Below are positions 53,897 to 62,256 of a DNA stretch of 64,000 bases, piece by piece (the first letter of the stretch is position 1; each line of letters opens with the position of its first letter). Both the position numbers and the translations under genes were made by a program. This stretch comes from Hymenobacter jeongseonensis (GTDB taxonomy: Bacteria; Bacteroidota; Bacteroidia; Cytophagales; Hymenobacteraceae), in assembly GCF_015694725.1 (NCBI RefSeq), contig NZ_JADQDQ010000002.1, positions 186,001-250,000 on the forward strand, in the 5' to 3' direction. The notes beneath the pieces are model-generated. The model saw only the letters and a list, made by a program, of their open reading frames with translations. It had not been told where the DNA came from and made no database searches.

Positions 53897-55465
53897 ATGC
53901 CCGACCCGCACGCTCACGCCCACTTGTCCAAAACCGAACTGCTGGCCCGCAAAAACGAAGAAGCCCTCCTCGGCGGCGGCCAGGCCCGCATCGATTCCCA
54001 ACACAAAAAAGGCAAACTCACCGCCCGCGAACGCATCGACCTGCTGATAGACGAAGGTTCGTTTGAGGAAATCGGCAAGTTTGTGATGCACCGGGCCAAA
54101 GATTTTGGCCTCGACAAAGAGCATTACCTCGGCGATGGCGTGGTGACAGGCTACGGCACCGTGAACGGCCGTCTGGTGTATGTTTTCTCGCAGGACTTCA
54201 CGGTTTTCGGCGGTTCGCTGAGCGAAACCCACGCCGAGAAAATCGTAAAAATCATGGACCTGGCCATGAAGAACGGGGCGCCCGTTATTGGCCTCAACGA
54301 TTCGGGCGGCGCCCGCATTCAGGAAGGCGTGGTGAGCCTGGGCGGCTACGCCGACATCTTCTATAAAAACACCCTGGCCTCGGGTGTGGTGCCGCAGCTG
54401 TCGGCCATCATGGGGCCGTGCGCGGGCGGCGCGGTGTATTCGCCGGCCATCACGGACTTTATTTTGATGGTGGAAAACACGAGCTACATGTTCGTGACCG
54501 GCCCGAACGTGGTAAAAACCGTGACCCACGAGGAAGTAACCAGCGAAGAACTTGGTGGGGCCAGCACCCATTCGGCCAAGAGCGGCGTCACGCACTTCAG
54601 CTGCGCCAACGAAGTGGCCTGCATCACCCACCTCAAGCAGTTGCTGAGCTACATGCCGCAGAACTGCGAGGAAACCGCGCCCGCGCAGCCCTACGATGCC
54701 AGCGCTGACGAAAGCCGCCCGGTGCTCGACACGCTAATTCCCGATAACGCCAACCAGCCCTACGACATGCGGGAAGTGATTGAAGGCCTTATCGACACGA
54801 ATTCTTTCCTTGAAGTTCACCAGAATTTCGCCGAGAACATCGTCGTTGGCTTTGCCCGGTTGGCCGGTCGCAGCATCGGCATTGTGGGCAACCAACCGGC
54901 TGTGCTTGCCGGTGTGCTCGACATCAACGCCAGCACCAAAGCCGCGCGCTTCGTGCGGTTCTGCGATTCGTTCAACATCCCACTGCTGGTGCTGGAAGAC
55001 GTGCCCGGTTTCCTGCCCGGCACCGACCAGGAGTGGCGCGGCATTATCACCAACGGCGCCAAGCTGCTTTATGCTTTCTGCGAAGCCACCGTGCCGCGCA
55101 TCACCGTCATCACCCGCAAGGCTTACGGCGGCGCGTACGACGTAATGAATTCCAAGCACATTGGGGCCGACATGAACTACGCTTGGCCCACCGCCGAAAT
55201 CGCCGTAATGGGTGCCAAAGGCGCGGCCGAAATCATCTTCAAGCGCGAAATCGCCACCGCCGACGACCCAGCCGCCAAGTTGCAGGAGAAAGTAGACGAG
55301 TACCAGGAGAAATTCGCCACGCCGTACCGTGCCGCCCACCGCGGCTTCGTAGACGAGGTGATATTGCCCTCGCAAACTCGGCAAAAGCTCATTCGGGCGT
55401 TTAAAATGCTGGAGAATAAAGTAGATGTGCTGCCGCGCAAAAAGCACGGCAATATTCCTCTGTAA
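53897..55465 (+). CDS. Acyl-CoA carboxylase, carboxyltransferase (beta) subunit
   Basis: 522 residues from the ATG at 53897. Both crotonase-like halves of the carboxyltransferase are seen: [18 protein letters not shown] and [17 protein letters not shown] early, [16 protein letters not shown] (about 174-189), then [15 protein letters not shown] and [20 protein letters not shown] (about 410-430), which bind acyl-CoA and carboxybiotin. Length and motifs fit propionyl-CoA/methylmalonyl-CoA carboxylase beta. A biotin-carboxylase alpha subunit is not in the window. The product likely makes methylmalonyl-CoA from propionyl-CoA. Confidence 0.94.
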   Translation: MPDPHAHAHLSKTELLARKNEEALLGGGQARIDSQHKKGKLTARERIDLLIDEGSFEEIGKFVMHRAKDFGLDKEHYLGDGVVTGYGTVNGRLVYVFSQDFTVFGGSLSETHAEKIVKIMDLAMKNGAPVIGLNDSGGARIQEGVVSLGGYADIFYKNTLASGVVPQLSAIMGPCAGGAVYSPAITDFILMVENTSYMFVTGPNVVKTVTHEEVTSEELGGASTHSAKSGVTHFSCANEVACITHLKQLLSYMPQNCEETAPAQPYDASADESRPVLDTLIPDNANQPYDMREVIEGLIDTNSFLEVHQNFAENIVVGFARLAGRSIGIVGNQPAVLAGVLDINASTKAARFVRFCDSFNIPLLVLEDVPGFLPGTDQEWRGIITNGAKLLYAFCEATVPRITVITRKAYGGAYDVMNSKHIGADMNYAWPTAEIAVMGAKGAAEIIFKREIATADDPAAKLQEKVDEYQEKFATPYRAAHRGFVDEVILPSQTRQKLIRAFKMLENKVDVLPRKKHGNIPL

Positions 55466-55479
55466 AAACAAACCCGAAC

Positions 55480-55571
55480 GTCATGCAGCGCGCAGCGAAG
55501 CATCTCGCTCCGTTCGTTGTTTCAATTTGATTACTACCACACGCGAGATGCTTCGCAGCGCGCTGCATGAC
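55480..55571. repeat. Palindromic intergenic repeat element, about 92 bp
   Basis: Arms of 29 nt (55480-55508 and 55543-55571) pair with a single mismatch around a 34-nt AT-richer loop. The arm starts GTCATGCAGCGCGC and has no coding role. It looks like a REP-type or MITE-type hairpin element lying between the carboxylase and peptidase genes, and may end or process the transcript. Confidence 0.72.
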
Positions 55572-55593
55572 ATACTAACACCCTACCACTCTT

Positions 55594-56664
55594 ATGCGTC
55601 CCGAGTCCTTCGCTTTCCTTCAAACCTACCTCAATAACCCCTCCCCCACCGGCTTCGAGAAAGAGGGCCAGAAACTGTGGCTGGAATACATCAAACCGTA
55701 CATCGACGAGTACTTCGTGGACACGTACGGCACAGTGGTGGGCGTAATTAATCCCAAAGCGAAGTACAAGGTGGTTATCGAAGCGCATGCCGATGAGATT
55801 TCCTATTTCGTGAATTACATCACCAAAGAAGGCTATCTCTACCTGCGCCGTAACGGCGGTTCCGACCCATTGGTGGCGCCCAGCAAACGGGTAAATATCT
55901 TCGGCGAAAAGGGCATTGTGAAGGCCGTATTTGGCTGGCCCGCCATTCACGTGCGTAAGGTGGAGCAGGACAAGGCGCCCACCATTGAAACAGTGTTTTT
56001 GGACTGCGGCGCGAGCAGCGCCGAAGAAGTGGAAGAAATGGGCGTGCACGTGGGCTCCGTGGTCACGTTTGAGGACGAGTTCACGGTGCTGAACGACAAG
56101 TTTTACGTGGGCCGCGCGCTGGATAACCGCGTGGGTGGCTTCATGATTGCGGAGGTAGCGCGCATGCTGAAGGAGAACAAGAAAAAGCTCCCCTTCGGCC
56201 TCTACATTGTAAATGCGGTGCAGGAGGAAATTGGCCTGCGCGGCGCCGAAATGGTGGCCCATCGCATTAATCCCGACGTGGCCATCATCACCGACGTGAC
56301 GCACGACAGCCAGTCGCCGATGTACGAGAAAAAGACGGCCGGCGACATTTCCTGCGGCAAGGGGCCGGTTATCACTTATGGCCCGGCGGTGCAGAACCAC
56401 CTGCGCGACCTCATCATCGACACCGCCAAAAAGGCCGAGATTCCGTTCCAGCGCGCTGCCGCCACCCGCGCCACCGGCACCGACACCGATGCCTTTGCCT
56501 ACTCCGGTTCCGGCGTGGCCGCAGCCCTGATTTCGCTTCCGTTGAAGTACATGCACACCACCGTTGAAACCGTGCACCGAGATGACGTGGACAGCGTGAC
56601 CCGCTTGATTTACGAAACGCTGCTCCGCATCGAGGATAACCACGATTTCCAGTATTTCAAGTAA
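55594..56664 (+). CDS. M42 family metallopeptidase
   Basis: 356 residues of the co-catalytic aminopeptidase/endoglucanase-M fold. Metal ligands in the order EAHADEISYFVN (first His and Asp), ALDNRVGGFMIAE (bridging Asp), NAVQEEIGLRGAEM (Glu pair, general base and ligand), TDVTHDS (Asp) and a final His near YMHTTVETVH. Cytoplasmic, as no signal peptide is present. It would trim residues from peptides as the last step of protein turnover. Palindromic elements flank the gene on both sides. Confidence 0.93.
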   Translation: MRPESFAFLQTYLNNPSPTGFEKEGQKLWLEYIKPYIDEYFVDTYGTVVGVINPKAKYKVVIEAHADEISYFVNYITKEGYLYLRRNGGSDPLVAPSKRVNIFGEKGIVKAVFGWPAIHVRKVEQDKAPTIETVFLDCGASSAEEVEEMGVHVGSVVTFEDEFTVLNDKFYVGRALDNRVGGFMIAEVARMLKENKKKLPFGLYIVNAVQEEIGLRGAEMVAHRINPDVAIITDVTHDSQSPMYEKKTAGDISCGKGPVITYGPAVQNHLRDLIIDTAKKAEIPFQRAAATRATGTDTDAFAYSGSGVAAALISLPLKYMHTTVETVHRDDVDSVTRLIYETLLRIEDNHDFQYFK

Positions 56665-56686
56665 GCAGTTTTCTTAATTTGTCTTT

Positions 56687-56759
56687 CTGAACGCAGGAAA
56701 GGACCTTATCACGTTGAAGCGACTCGCTCAGCCGTGATAAGGTCCTTTCCTGCGTTCAG
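56687..56759. repeat. Palindromic intergenic repeat element, about 73 bp
   Basis: Two 27-nt arms (56687-56713 and 56733-56759) pair perfectly around a 19-nt loop. The outer arm sequence begins CTGAACGCAGGAAAGG. It ends 16 bp before the ATG at 56776, so it is in the 5' leader of that gene and may also close the peptidase transcript. The sequence differs from the repeat at 55480. Confidence 0.75.
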
Positions 56760-56775
56760 TAGAAGAATTTTTCAC

Positions 56776-57576
56776 ATGGATTTACCGCCTATTCTTTTCC
56801 TGCCGCTCACTGTGACCGACCAGATGGGCCGCCGCGTAGCAGTGCCTTTCCCCCCGCAGCGCATCGTTTCGCTGGTGCCTTCGCAAACGGAGCTACTGTT
56901 TGATTTGGGGTTGGGTGAAAAAGTAGTGGGCGTCACCAAATTCTGCCTTCATCCAGCCGAAGCCCGCTCGCAAGCCACGGTAATCGGCGGCACCAAAAAC
57001 TTCGATTTCGACAAAATCGCCGCTCTAAAACCCGACCTGATAATCGGAAACAAGGAGGAAAATTACCAACCCGGTATTGAGCAGCTAGACGCCCATTACC
57101 CGGTGTGGCTAAGCGACATCAGCACCCTGCCAGAAGCGCTGGATATGATTCGGCGCGTCGGACTTATCACCGGCACCAAGGACAAAGCCGCCGCCCTCGC
57201 TAGCGAAATAGACGCTTCATTTGCGAAGCTAAACGGGCCTGAGCCAGCAGCGACGGTGGCGTACTTCATCTGGCAGAAACCCTACATGGTGGCCGCCACC
57301 GGCACGTTTATCGACGACTTGCTGCACCGCGCTGGCTTCGTCAACGCCTTCGCCGGCTTGACGCGCTACCCGGAAATCACCGCCGAGCAACTCGCTGCCA
57401 CCGTGCCCCAGCGCATTTTCTTGTCCTCCGAGCCGTATCCGTTCGGAGAAAAGCACCTCGCGGAATTTCAGACAATCTGCCCCGGGGCGACGGTTGAAAT
57501 TGTTGACGGCGAATTATTCAGCTGGTACGGCAGTCGCTTGCTGCAGTCTGCCGCTTATTTCAGTCGGCTTCGGTAA
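56776..57576 (+). CDS. Helical-backbone metal-chelate binding protein (BtuF/FhuD-like), without signal peptide
   Basis: 266 residues from the ATG at 56776. The class III substrate-binding fold is seen: RIVSLVPSQTELLFDLGLGEKVVGVTKF (split, about 27-55), KPDLIIGNKEEN and a long connecting helix, then IWQKPYMVAATGTFIDDLL and IFLSSEPYPFGEKHL. Such proteins deliver corrinoids or iron chelates to an ABC importer. The first residues (DLPPILFLPLTVTDQ) are not a signal peptide or lipobox, and no ABC genes are adjacent; it may act in the cytoplasm or have an upstream start not seen. Its 3' end overlaps aroA by 17 bp (convergent). Confidence 0.85.
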   Translation: MDLPPILFLPLTVTDQMGRRVAVPFPPQRIVSLVPSQTELLFDLGLGEKVVGVTKFCLHPAEARSQATVIGGTKNFDFDKIAALKPDLIIGNKEENYQPGIEQLDAHYPVWLSDISTLPEALDMIRRVGLITGTKDKAAALASEIDASFAKLNGPEPAATVAYFIWQKPYMVAATGTFIDDLLHRAGFVNAFAGLTRYPEITAEQLAATVPQRIFLSSEPYPFGEKHLAEFQTICPGATVEIVDGELFSWYGSRLLQSAAYFSRLR

Positions 57577-58804
57577 CGGTGAATCCAATTTTGGCCAGTT
57601 CTTTCCAGAATTGCGGGTAAGACTTTTTCACCACCGTGGGCGACTCGATAAAGAGGGTGCCCAACACGGCCAGCGGCGCGAAAGCCATCGCCATCCGGTG
57701 GTCGTGGTAAGTAGCCACCGACTGTCCATTCACCTTAAACCCGGTTGACTCGGCTTGGAAGCGCCCTTCGCCCGCATCGCGCAGGTCGCCACCGAATTTG
57801 GCCAGTTCCGTTTGCAGCGCCGCAATGCGGTCGGTTTCCTTGATGCGCAGGCTTTCCAGGCCCGTCATCTCCACCGGAATGCTGCGGGCGGCGGCCACTA
57901 CGGCTACGGTTTGCGCTAGGTCCGGGCAGTCGGTAAAATCAAACGCCAGCGCCGGTGCTCCTGCCGCCACGGGCTGCTGCCTGAGGTGCACCCCATCCGG
58001 CAAAAACGTAGTCTCCACGCCAAAATGCGCCATCATGCCCACGATGGCTTGGTCGCCTTGCAGCGACGCCTGACGCAACCACGGCAGCGTAATTTCGGAG
58101 CCCGCCGGCGCCAAAGCCACCAAAGAATACCAGTAGCTGGCCGCCGACCAGTCCGATTCCACCGTGTAATCGGTGGGCTGATACGGCGTGGAACGGACCA
58201 GAAAGGTGTCGCCTTCCACCGAGTAGTCGGCCCCGAAAAGCTTCATCAGGGCCACGGTCATGTTGATGTAGGGCCGCGAGCCGATGTGCCCGGTGAGTTG
58301 CAGGCGCAGCCCGCCCGGCAGCCGGGGTCCCACCATCAGCAGGGCCGAAATATACTGGCTGCTGATATCGCCGCGCACGGCCAGTTCCGTGGGTTCAGCC
58401 CGGCTGGGCACATCGGCAAAACCCGCCAGCTCCAGCGGCGGAAATCCTTCGTTGTTGAGGTAGCTAATGCGCGCCCCGGCCTGGCGCAAGGCATCGACGA
58501 GCACGGCAATGGGCCGCTCCTGCATGCGGGCGGTACCGATGAGCCGGCCGTGCCAGTCCGTCACGGCCAGGTAGGCCGTGAGGAAGCGCATGACGGTGCC
58601 CGCGTCTTCGGCATCGAGCACGGCGGTGCTGGGCGCGGCGGACAGCAGGCGGCGCATGAGTTGGGTATCGTTGGCATCGGAGAGGTTGCGGAGGGTGCCG
58701 CCGCCGGCCAGGGCCTGCAGGATAAGGGCGCGATTGGCTTCGCTTTTGGAAGCTGGAAGTTGGGCGATACCGTGAAGCGGACCACCAGGCCAAGACAATT
58801 GCAT
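57560..58804 (-). CDS. aroA: 3-phosphoshikimate 1-carboxyvinyltransferase (EPSP synthase)
   Basis: 414 residues, shorter than the 427 of E. coli, with the ASKSEANRALILQALA start (about 18-33) and the phosphoenolpyruvate site EDAGTVMRFLTAYLA (about 66-80). Catalytic residues lie in RGDISSQYISALLM, DWSAASYWYSLVALA and LRIKETDRIAAL. The penultimate shikimate step: shikimate 3-phosphate plus phosphoenolpyruvate to EPSP. It is upstream-adjacent to aroB by about 60 bp on the same strand, so probably co-transcribed from aroB. It converges on and overlaps the metal-binding protein gene. Confidence 0.94.
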   Translation of the reverse strand: MQLSWPGGPLHGIAQLPASKSEANRALILQALAGGGTLRNLSDANDTQLMRRLLSAAPSTAVLDAEDAGTVMRFLTAYLAVTDWHGRLIGTARMQERPIAVLVDALRQAGARISYLNNEGFPPLELAGFADVPSRAEPTELAVRGDISSQYISALLMVGPRLPGGLRLQLTGHIGSRPYINMTVALMKLFGADYSVEGDTFLVRSTPYQPTDYTVESDWSAASYWYSLVALAPAGSEITLPWLRQASLQGDQAIVGMMAHFGVETTFLPDGVHLRQQPVAAGAPALAFDFTDCPDLAQTVAVVAAARSIPVEMTGLESLRIKETDRIAALQTELAKFGGDLRDAGEGRFQAESTGFKVNGQSVATYHDHRMAMAFAPLAVLGTLFIESPTVVKKSYPQFWKELAKIGFTVTEAD

Positions 58805-58864
58805 ATAGTTAAGGAACGCACGCCTGCGCCTGAATGAAGTAGTAAGAAGAAAGTGTGCGTGAAG

Positions 58865-59911
58865 CTAGGCCGACAACCGATGGTAGTACCGCAGCGACTC
58901 GGCAATTTCAACCACCGTCACCGGCTGGTCAAATACGCCGTTGCCAATGCCATTGAGCAGCGTGCAATTGATGGTGTTGCCCGCGTTTTTCTTGTCTTGC
59001 AGGGCAAACTCGGCGATGGCATCCGTTTCAAGGCTGACAAAAGCAATTTTATCAAATACCGAGAACACGAAGGTTTCGATTCTGTCTAAATCGTCAGAAC
59101 TCAGCAGGCCGCGCTGCACCGAAAGCCAGCTTTCGCATACCAGGCCCGCGGCCACGGCTTCGCCGTGCAGGGCTTCGCGGCTGGGCTGGGTGAGAAGGTA
59201 GCTTTCGAGGGCGTGGCCCACGGTGTGGCCGAAGTTGAGCAGCTTGCGCGGGCCGCTTTCCAGCGGGTCCTGCGCCACGATGCGCTGTTTCAGGGCCACC
59301 GATTCGCGGATGATGTCCGTCCAGTCATCGGTGAGCCAGCCCAAGCGGCGGTTCTGGTCAAAGGCGGCGGCATCGGCAATGAGCCAATGCTTGAGCACTT
59401 CGGCATAGCCGGATTTTAGCTGCCGGGGGTCAAGCGTTTGCAGAAACTGCGGCTCGATAAAGACGGCCGCCGGGGCCTGAAACACGCCCAGTTGGTTTTT
59501 ATAGCCCTGAAAATCAACGCCCGTCTTCCCCCCCACACTGGCATCGACCTGCGCCAGCAGCGTGGTGGGCACCTGCACAAACCGGATGCCGCGCTTATAC
59601 AGCGCCGCCGCAAAGCCGCCCAAATCCGTGACCACGCCGCCGCCCACGTTCACCAGCACGGCGTGGCGGTCGGCGCGCTGTTCGGTGAGCGTACTCCAAA
59701 CGGTGGTGCAGCTTTCCAAAGTTTTGTATTCCTCGCCGGCCGGAATTTCGATGAGGCAATAATCAGGCGGCAAGTGTTTTTCCAACAAGGGCAAGCACAG
59801 GCGCGAGGTATTGCCGTCGGCCAGCACAAACACGCGGGTTACGGCCGGCCGGAACAACAACTCGGCTAAGGCCGGCAGGGCCTCGGGCCCGATTAGAACA
59901 GAACTATCCAT
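58865..59911 (-). CDS. aroB: 3-dehydroquinate synthase
   Basis: 348 residues. NAD-binding segment VNVGGGVVTDLGGFAAALYKR (about 88-108), the metal/substrate region VPTTLLAQVDASVGGKTGVDF split across about 115-135, and HTVGHALES with zinc-binding His. It converts DAHP to 3-dehydroquinate, the second shikimate step. The ATG at 59911 has a run-up of AT-rich DNA. aroA follows 60 bp downstream, so the two form a likely operon; the DAHP synthase gene lies 1.1 kb upstream on the same strand but is separated by two opposite lipoprotein genes. Confidence 0.95.
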   Translation of the reverse strand: MDSSVLIGPEALPALAELLFRPAVTRVFVLADGNTSRLCLPLLEKHLPPDYCLIEIPAGEEYKTLESCTTVWSTLTEQRADRHAVLVNVGGGVVTDLGGFAAALYKRGIRFVQVPTTLLAQVDASVGGKTGVDFQGYKNQLGVFQAPAAVFIEPQFLQTLDPRQLKSGYAEVLKHWLIADAAAFDQNRRLGWLTDDWTDIIRESVALKQRIVAQDPLESGPRKLLNFGHTVGHALESYLLTQPSREALHGEAVAAGLVCESWLSVQRGLLSSDDLDRIETFVFSVFDKIAFVSLETDAIAEFALQDKKNAGNTINCTLLNGIGNGVFDQPVTVVEIAESLRYYHRLSA

Positions 59912-60136
59912 GGGACAAAAGTCAGGATAAAAATTTGTGAGCCGCTGCTATACCAAGCAACCTTGTGGCGGAGTTAGCGGTCATGCGCTTGTAATCACGC
60001 TCTGCTTCCGGTTAGAAGGCACCGCAACGACCCTTTTAAGCCTTGGGCAACTTCGCTTTTTTTGCTTTGGGGAAGCTGCTGCTGCTGGCCTCGGCTATCA
60101 ACTATACTCGTCGCTAACTGGTTTTATTTCTTAATT

Positions 60137-60544
60137 ATGCACTCTTTATCCCGCTCCTTCCGACTTATTGCCCTGGCGACGCTCAGCCTTCTGGCTGGCT
60201 GCAAAGAAGACGCCGAACTGGGCACCGGCCTGGCCGGCACTTGGAAGCTCACTAACCGCCAATGCTTTTGTCCTCCCAGCGCCCTACCCAGCGAAATGGT
60301 TACTTTTTCCGACACCGAATTCTATTTCTATAAAGAAAACCGGCAAACCGGGTACGGCACCTACGCCTTCGAATCGGGCAAAACCTGCGGCGGCTCGGTC
60401 CTGATTCCAGTTCTGCGCTTCGACTTTGTGAGTGACAATCGCCAATTAACCCACGCTGAGGCCACCGTAACCGGTAACACCCTTGTGCTGGATTACGGCA
60501 GCCCCTGCGATGCCCCCCGCGACACCTACCAGCGGGTGCGATAG
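60137..60544 (+). CDS. Small lipoprotein with WKLT/CxCP motif (copy 1)
   Basis: 135 residues from the ATG at 60137. Lipobox LLAGC (Cys24) then a short spacer. The mature protein has a lipocalin-like calycin start (GTWKLTNRQCFCPPSA), strands VTFSDTEFYFY and GYGTYAF and a Cys near CGGSVL. A disulphide between the CxC and later Cys is plausible. Paralogue of the next gene (shared xGxWKLTxxxCxCPxSxxP and VTF). The role is unknown; it may bind a hydrophobic ligand or be a surface stress lipoprotein. Confidence 0.87.
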   Translation: MHSLSRSFRLIALATLSLLAGCKEDAELGTGLAGTWKLTNRQCFCPPSALPSEMVTFSDTEFYFYKENRQTGYGTYAFESGKTCGGSVLIPVLRFDFVSDNRQLTHAEATVTGNTLVLDYGSPCDAPRDTYQRVR

Positions 60545-60579
60545 AAATTCACTCACCTGATTTTCAGCCCCGAATAACC

Positions 60580-60990
60580 ATGAAGCACCTCCTTGCCTAC
60601 GGCCTACTATGCTTACTTGCCGCCCTCACCCTCGCCGGCTGTAAAAAGGAATCGGACGCCTTCACCGGCCTCATTGGCTCCTGGAAATTGACCAAACAGG
60701 AATGCTATTGCCCCAGCTCGCCAGTACCGAACCGCACCGTGACGTTCACCGCCACGGGCTATAAATTTTACCAAGACGGCCAACTTTCCGATAGCGGCAC
60801 TTACTCCGATGCCAACATCATTCCGTGCGGAACCAATACTCTAATCCAGGTTTTGCGCCTCAAGTCCGACCATAAGGCATCGCAAGATTATATCTCAACC
60901 ATTGCAGGCTCATTGTTGCAGCTAGACAGCGGCCTCAACAACAAGTGTATTGCCGATGCCGGCATAAAGTATACCTACGAGCGGCTATAG
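60580..60990 (+). CDS. Small lipoprotein with WKLT/CxCP motif (copy 2)
   Basis: 136 residues, lipobox LAGC (Cys21), 35 bp after copy 1 and likely in the same transcript. The mature part has GSWKLTKQECYCPSS, VTFTATGYKFYQDG, SGTYSD and a Cys in IIPCGTNT plus one near NNKCIAD. Similarity to copy 1 is clear in the front half and weak in the second half, so the pair has diverged since duplication. The stop overlaps the convergent DAHP synthase gene by 6 bp. Confidence 0.88.
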   Translation: MKHLLAYGLLCLLAALTLAGCKKESDAFTGLIGSWKLTKQECYCPSSPVPNRTVTFTATGYKFYQDGQLSDSGTYSDANIIPCGTNTLIQVLRLKSDHKASQDYISTIAGSLLQLDSGLNNKCIADAGIKYTYERL

Positions 60991-62112
60991 GCCCGGCCCC
61001 AAGTGCGTAGGGCCGTCTACGGGGCGCCCATTCAGCACTTCGGTCTGCTTGCGGATGCTTTCGAGGTGAATCAGCTTGTAGAGCTCGCCCACAAATTTCT
61101 CGTTTACGTGCAGCCGGGACGCCCATTCCTGGCGGGTATTAAAGATTTCCTGCCAGCGGTCAAGCTGAAGAATCTTCACGTTGTTTTCCCTTTTGTATTC
61201 GGCCAGCTCTTCTACCAAGGCCATGCGGCGGGCCAGGGCTTCTACAATCTCTCGGTCGGCCACGTCCATTTTCTGGCGCAATTCCTCGGCGTGGTTGATG
61301 AATTCTTCCGAGCTGTCGGAGGCATTGCCCCGGTACTGTAGTGCGTTGAGGATTTCACCCAGCCGCACGGGCGTCACCTGCTGCTCGGCGTCGCTCAGGG
61401 CGTGGTCGGGGTCGGGGTGCGACTCGATGATAAGGCCATCGTAGTCCAAATCCAGGGCTTTCTGGGCAATGGGCAGCAGCAAGTCGCGCCGCCCGCCAAT
61501 GTGGCTGGGGTCGCAGATGAGGGGAATGTGCGGGAAGCGCGTTTTCAGCTCAATGGGCAAAATCCAGGTAGGCGCGTTGCGGTAGCGGCTGGGCGCAAAC
61601 GTGCTGAATCCGCGGTGGATGGCCGCTAAGTCGGTGATGCCGGCCCGCTCCATGCGCTCCAGTGCGCCAGCCCACAGGGCCACGTCGGGGTTCACAGGGT
61701 TTTTCACCATCACGGGCACGCCGGTACCGGCCAGGGCATCGGCAAGTTCTTGCACCGCAAATGGGTTGACGGTGGTGCGGGCACCAATCCAAAGCACGTC
61801 GATGCCGTGCCGCAAAGCTTCTTCTACGTGGCGCGGCGTGGCCACCTCAATGGCGGTGGGAAGGCCGGTTTCGGCCTTCACGCGCTGCAACCACGGCAAG
61901 GCAACGGCCCCCATGCCTTCAAACGAGCCGGGCCGGGTGCGCGGCTTCCAGATACCCGCCCGGAACAAGTCGATTTTTCCCAGCGCTTTCAGGCCGTGCG
62001 CCGTGGCCATCACCTGCTCTTCGGTTTCGGCCGAGCACGGGCCCGCAATGAGAATCGGCTGACCTTTTTTGGCCAACATTCTGGTAAAGAACGTATCAGT
62101 AACTGGGGACAT
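60985..62112 (-). CDS. Bifunctional DAHP synthase / chorismate mutase
   Basis: 375 residues from the ATG at 62112; an in-frame TTG five codons upstream is less likely. Residues about 15-260 are a type I-beta DAHP synthase (LIAGPCSAETEEQ, FRAGIWKPRTRPGSFEG, the catalytic Lys/Arg set, GLIIESHPDPDHALSD with metal ligands). Residues about 275-365 are an AroQ chorismate mutase (HAEELRQKMDVADREIVEAL, RENNVKILQLDRW). Fusion of the first shikimate enzyme to a chorismate-consuming enzyme is known in Bacteroidota, where the mutase part can confer feedback inhibition. Expected role: phenylalanine/tyrosine branch. Confidence 0.95.
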   Translation of the reverse strand: MSPVTDTFFTRMLAKKGQPILIAGPCSAETEEQVMATAHGLKALGKIDLFRAGIWKPRTRPGSFEGMGAVALPWLQRVKAETGLPTAIEVATPRHVEEALRHGIDVLWIGARTTVNPFAVQELADALAGTGVPVMVKNPVNPDVALWAGALERMERAGITDLAAIHRGFSTFAPSRYRNAPTWILPIELKTRFPHIPLICDPSHIGGRRDLLLPIAQKALDLDYDGLIIESHPDPDHALSDAEQQVTPVRLGEILNALQYRGNASDSSEEFINHAEELRQKMDVADREIVEALARRMALVEELAEYKRENNVKILQLDRWQEIFNTRQEWASRLHVNEKFVGELYKLIHLESIRKQTEVLNGRPVDGPTHLGPGL

Positions 62113-62256
62113 TTTGCTAAGGGACAAATGAGGGCGAATTCCCGGCCCATGCCGAAAAGCTCGGCAAACGTAACTCGTTTCCTCGAAACGTTGTTTACCG
62201 GTTACCTTCGCCCGCTTTCTTGGCTACGCCCCATTCCCACCCTCCAGTTGCTCCTT

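Noticed and set aside
58560..58630. EPSP synthase residue Phe after TVMR as a glyphosate-resistance change
   Set aside because: The position is Pro in E. coli, but I believe other residues are usual in related bacteria, and sequence alone does not show resistance.
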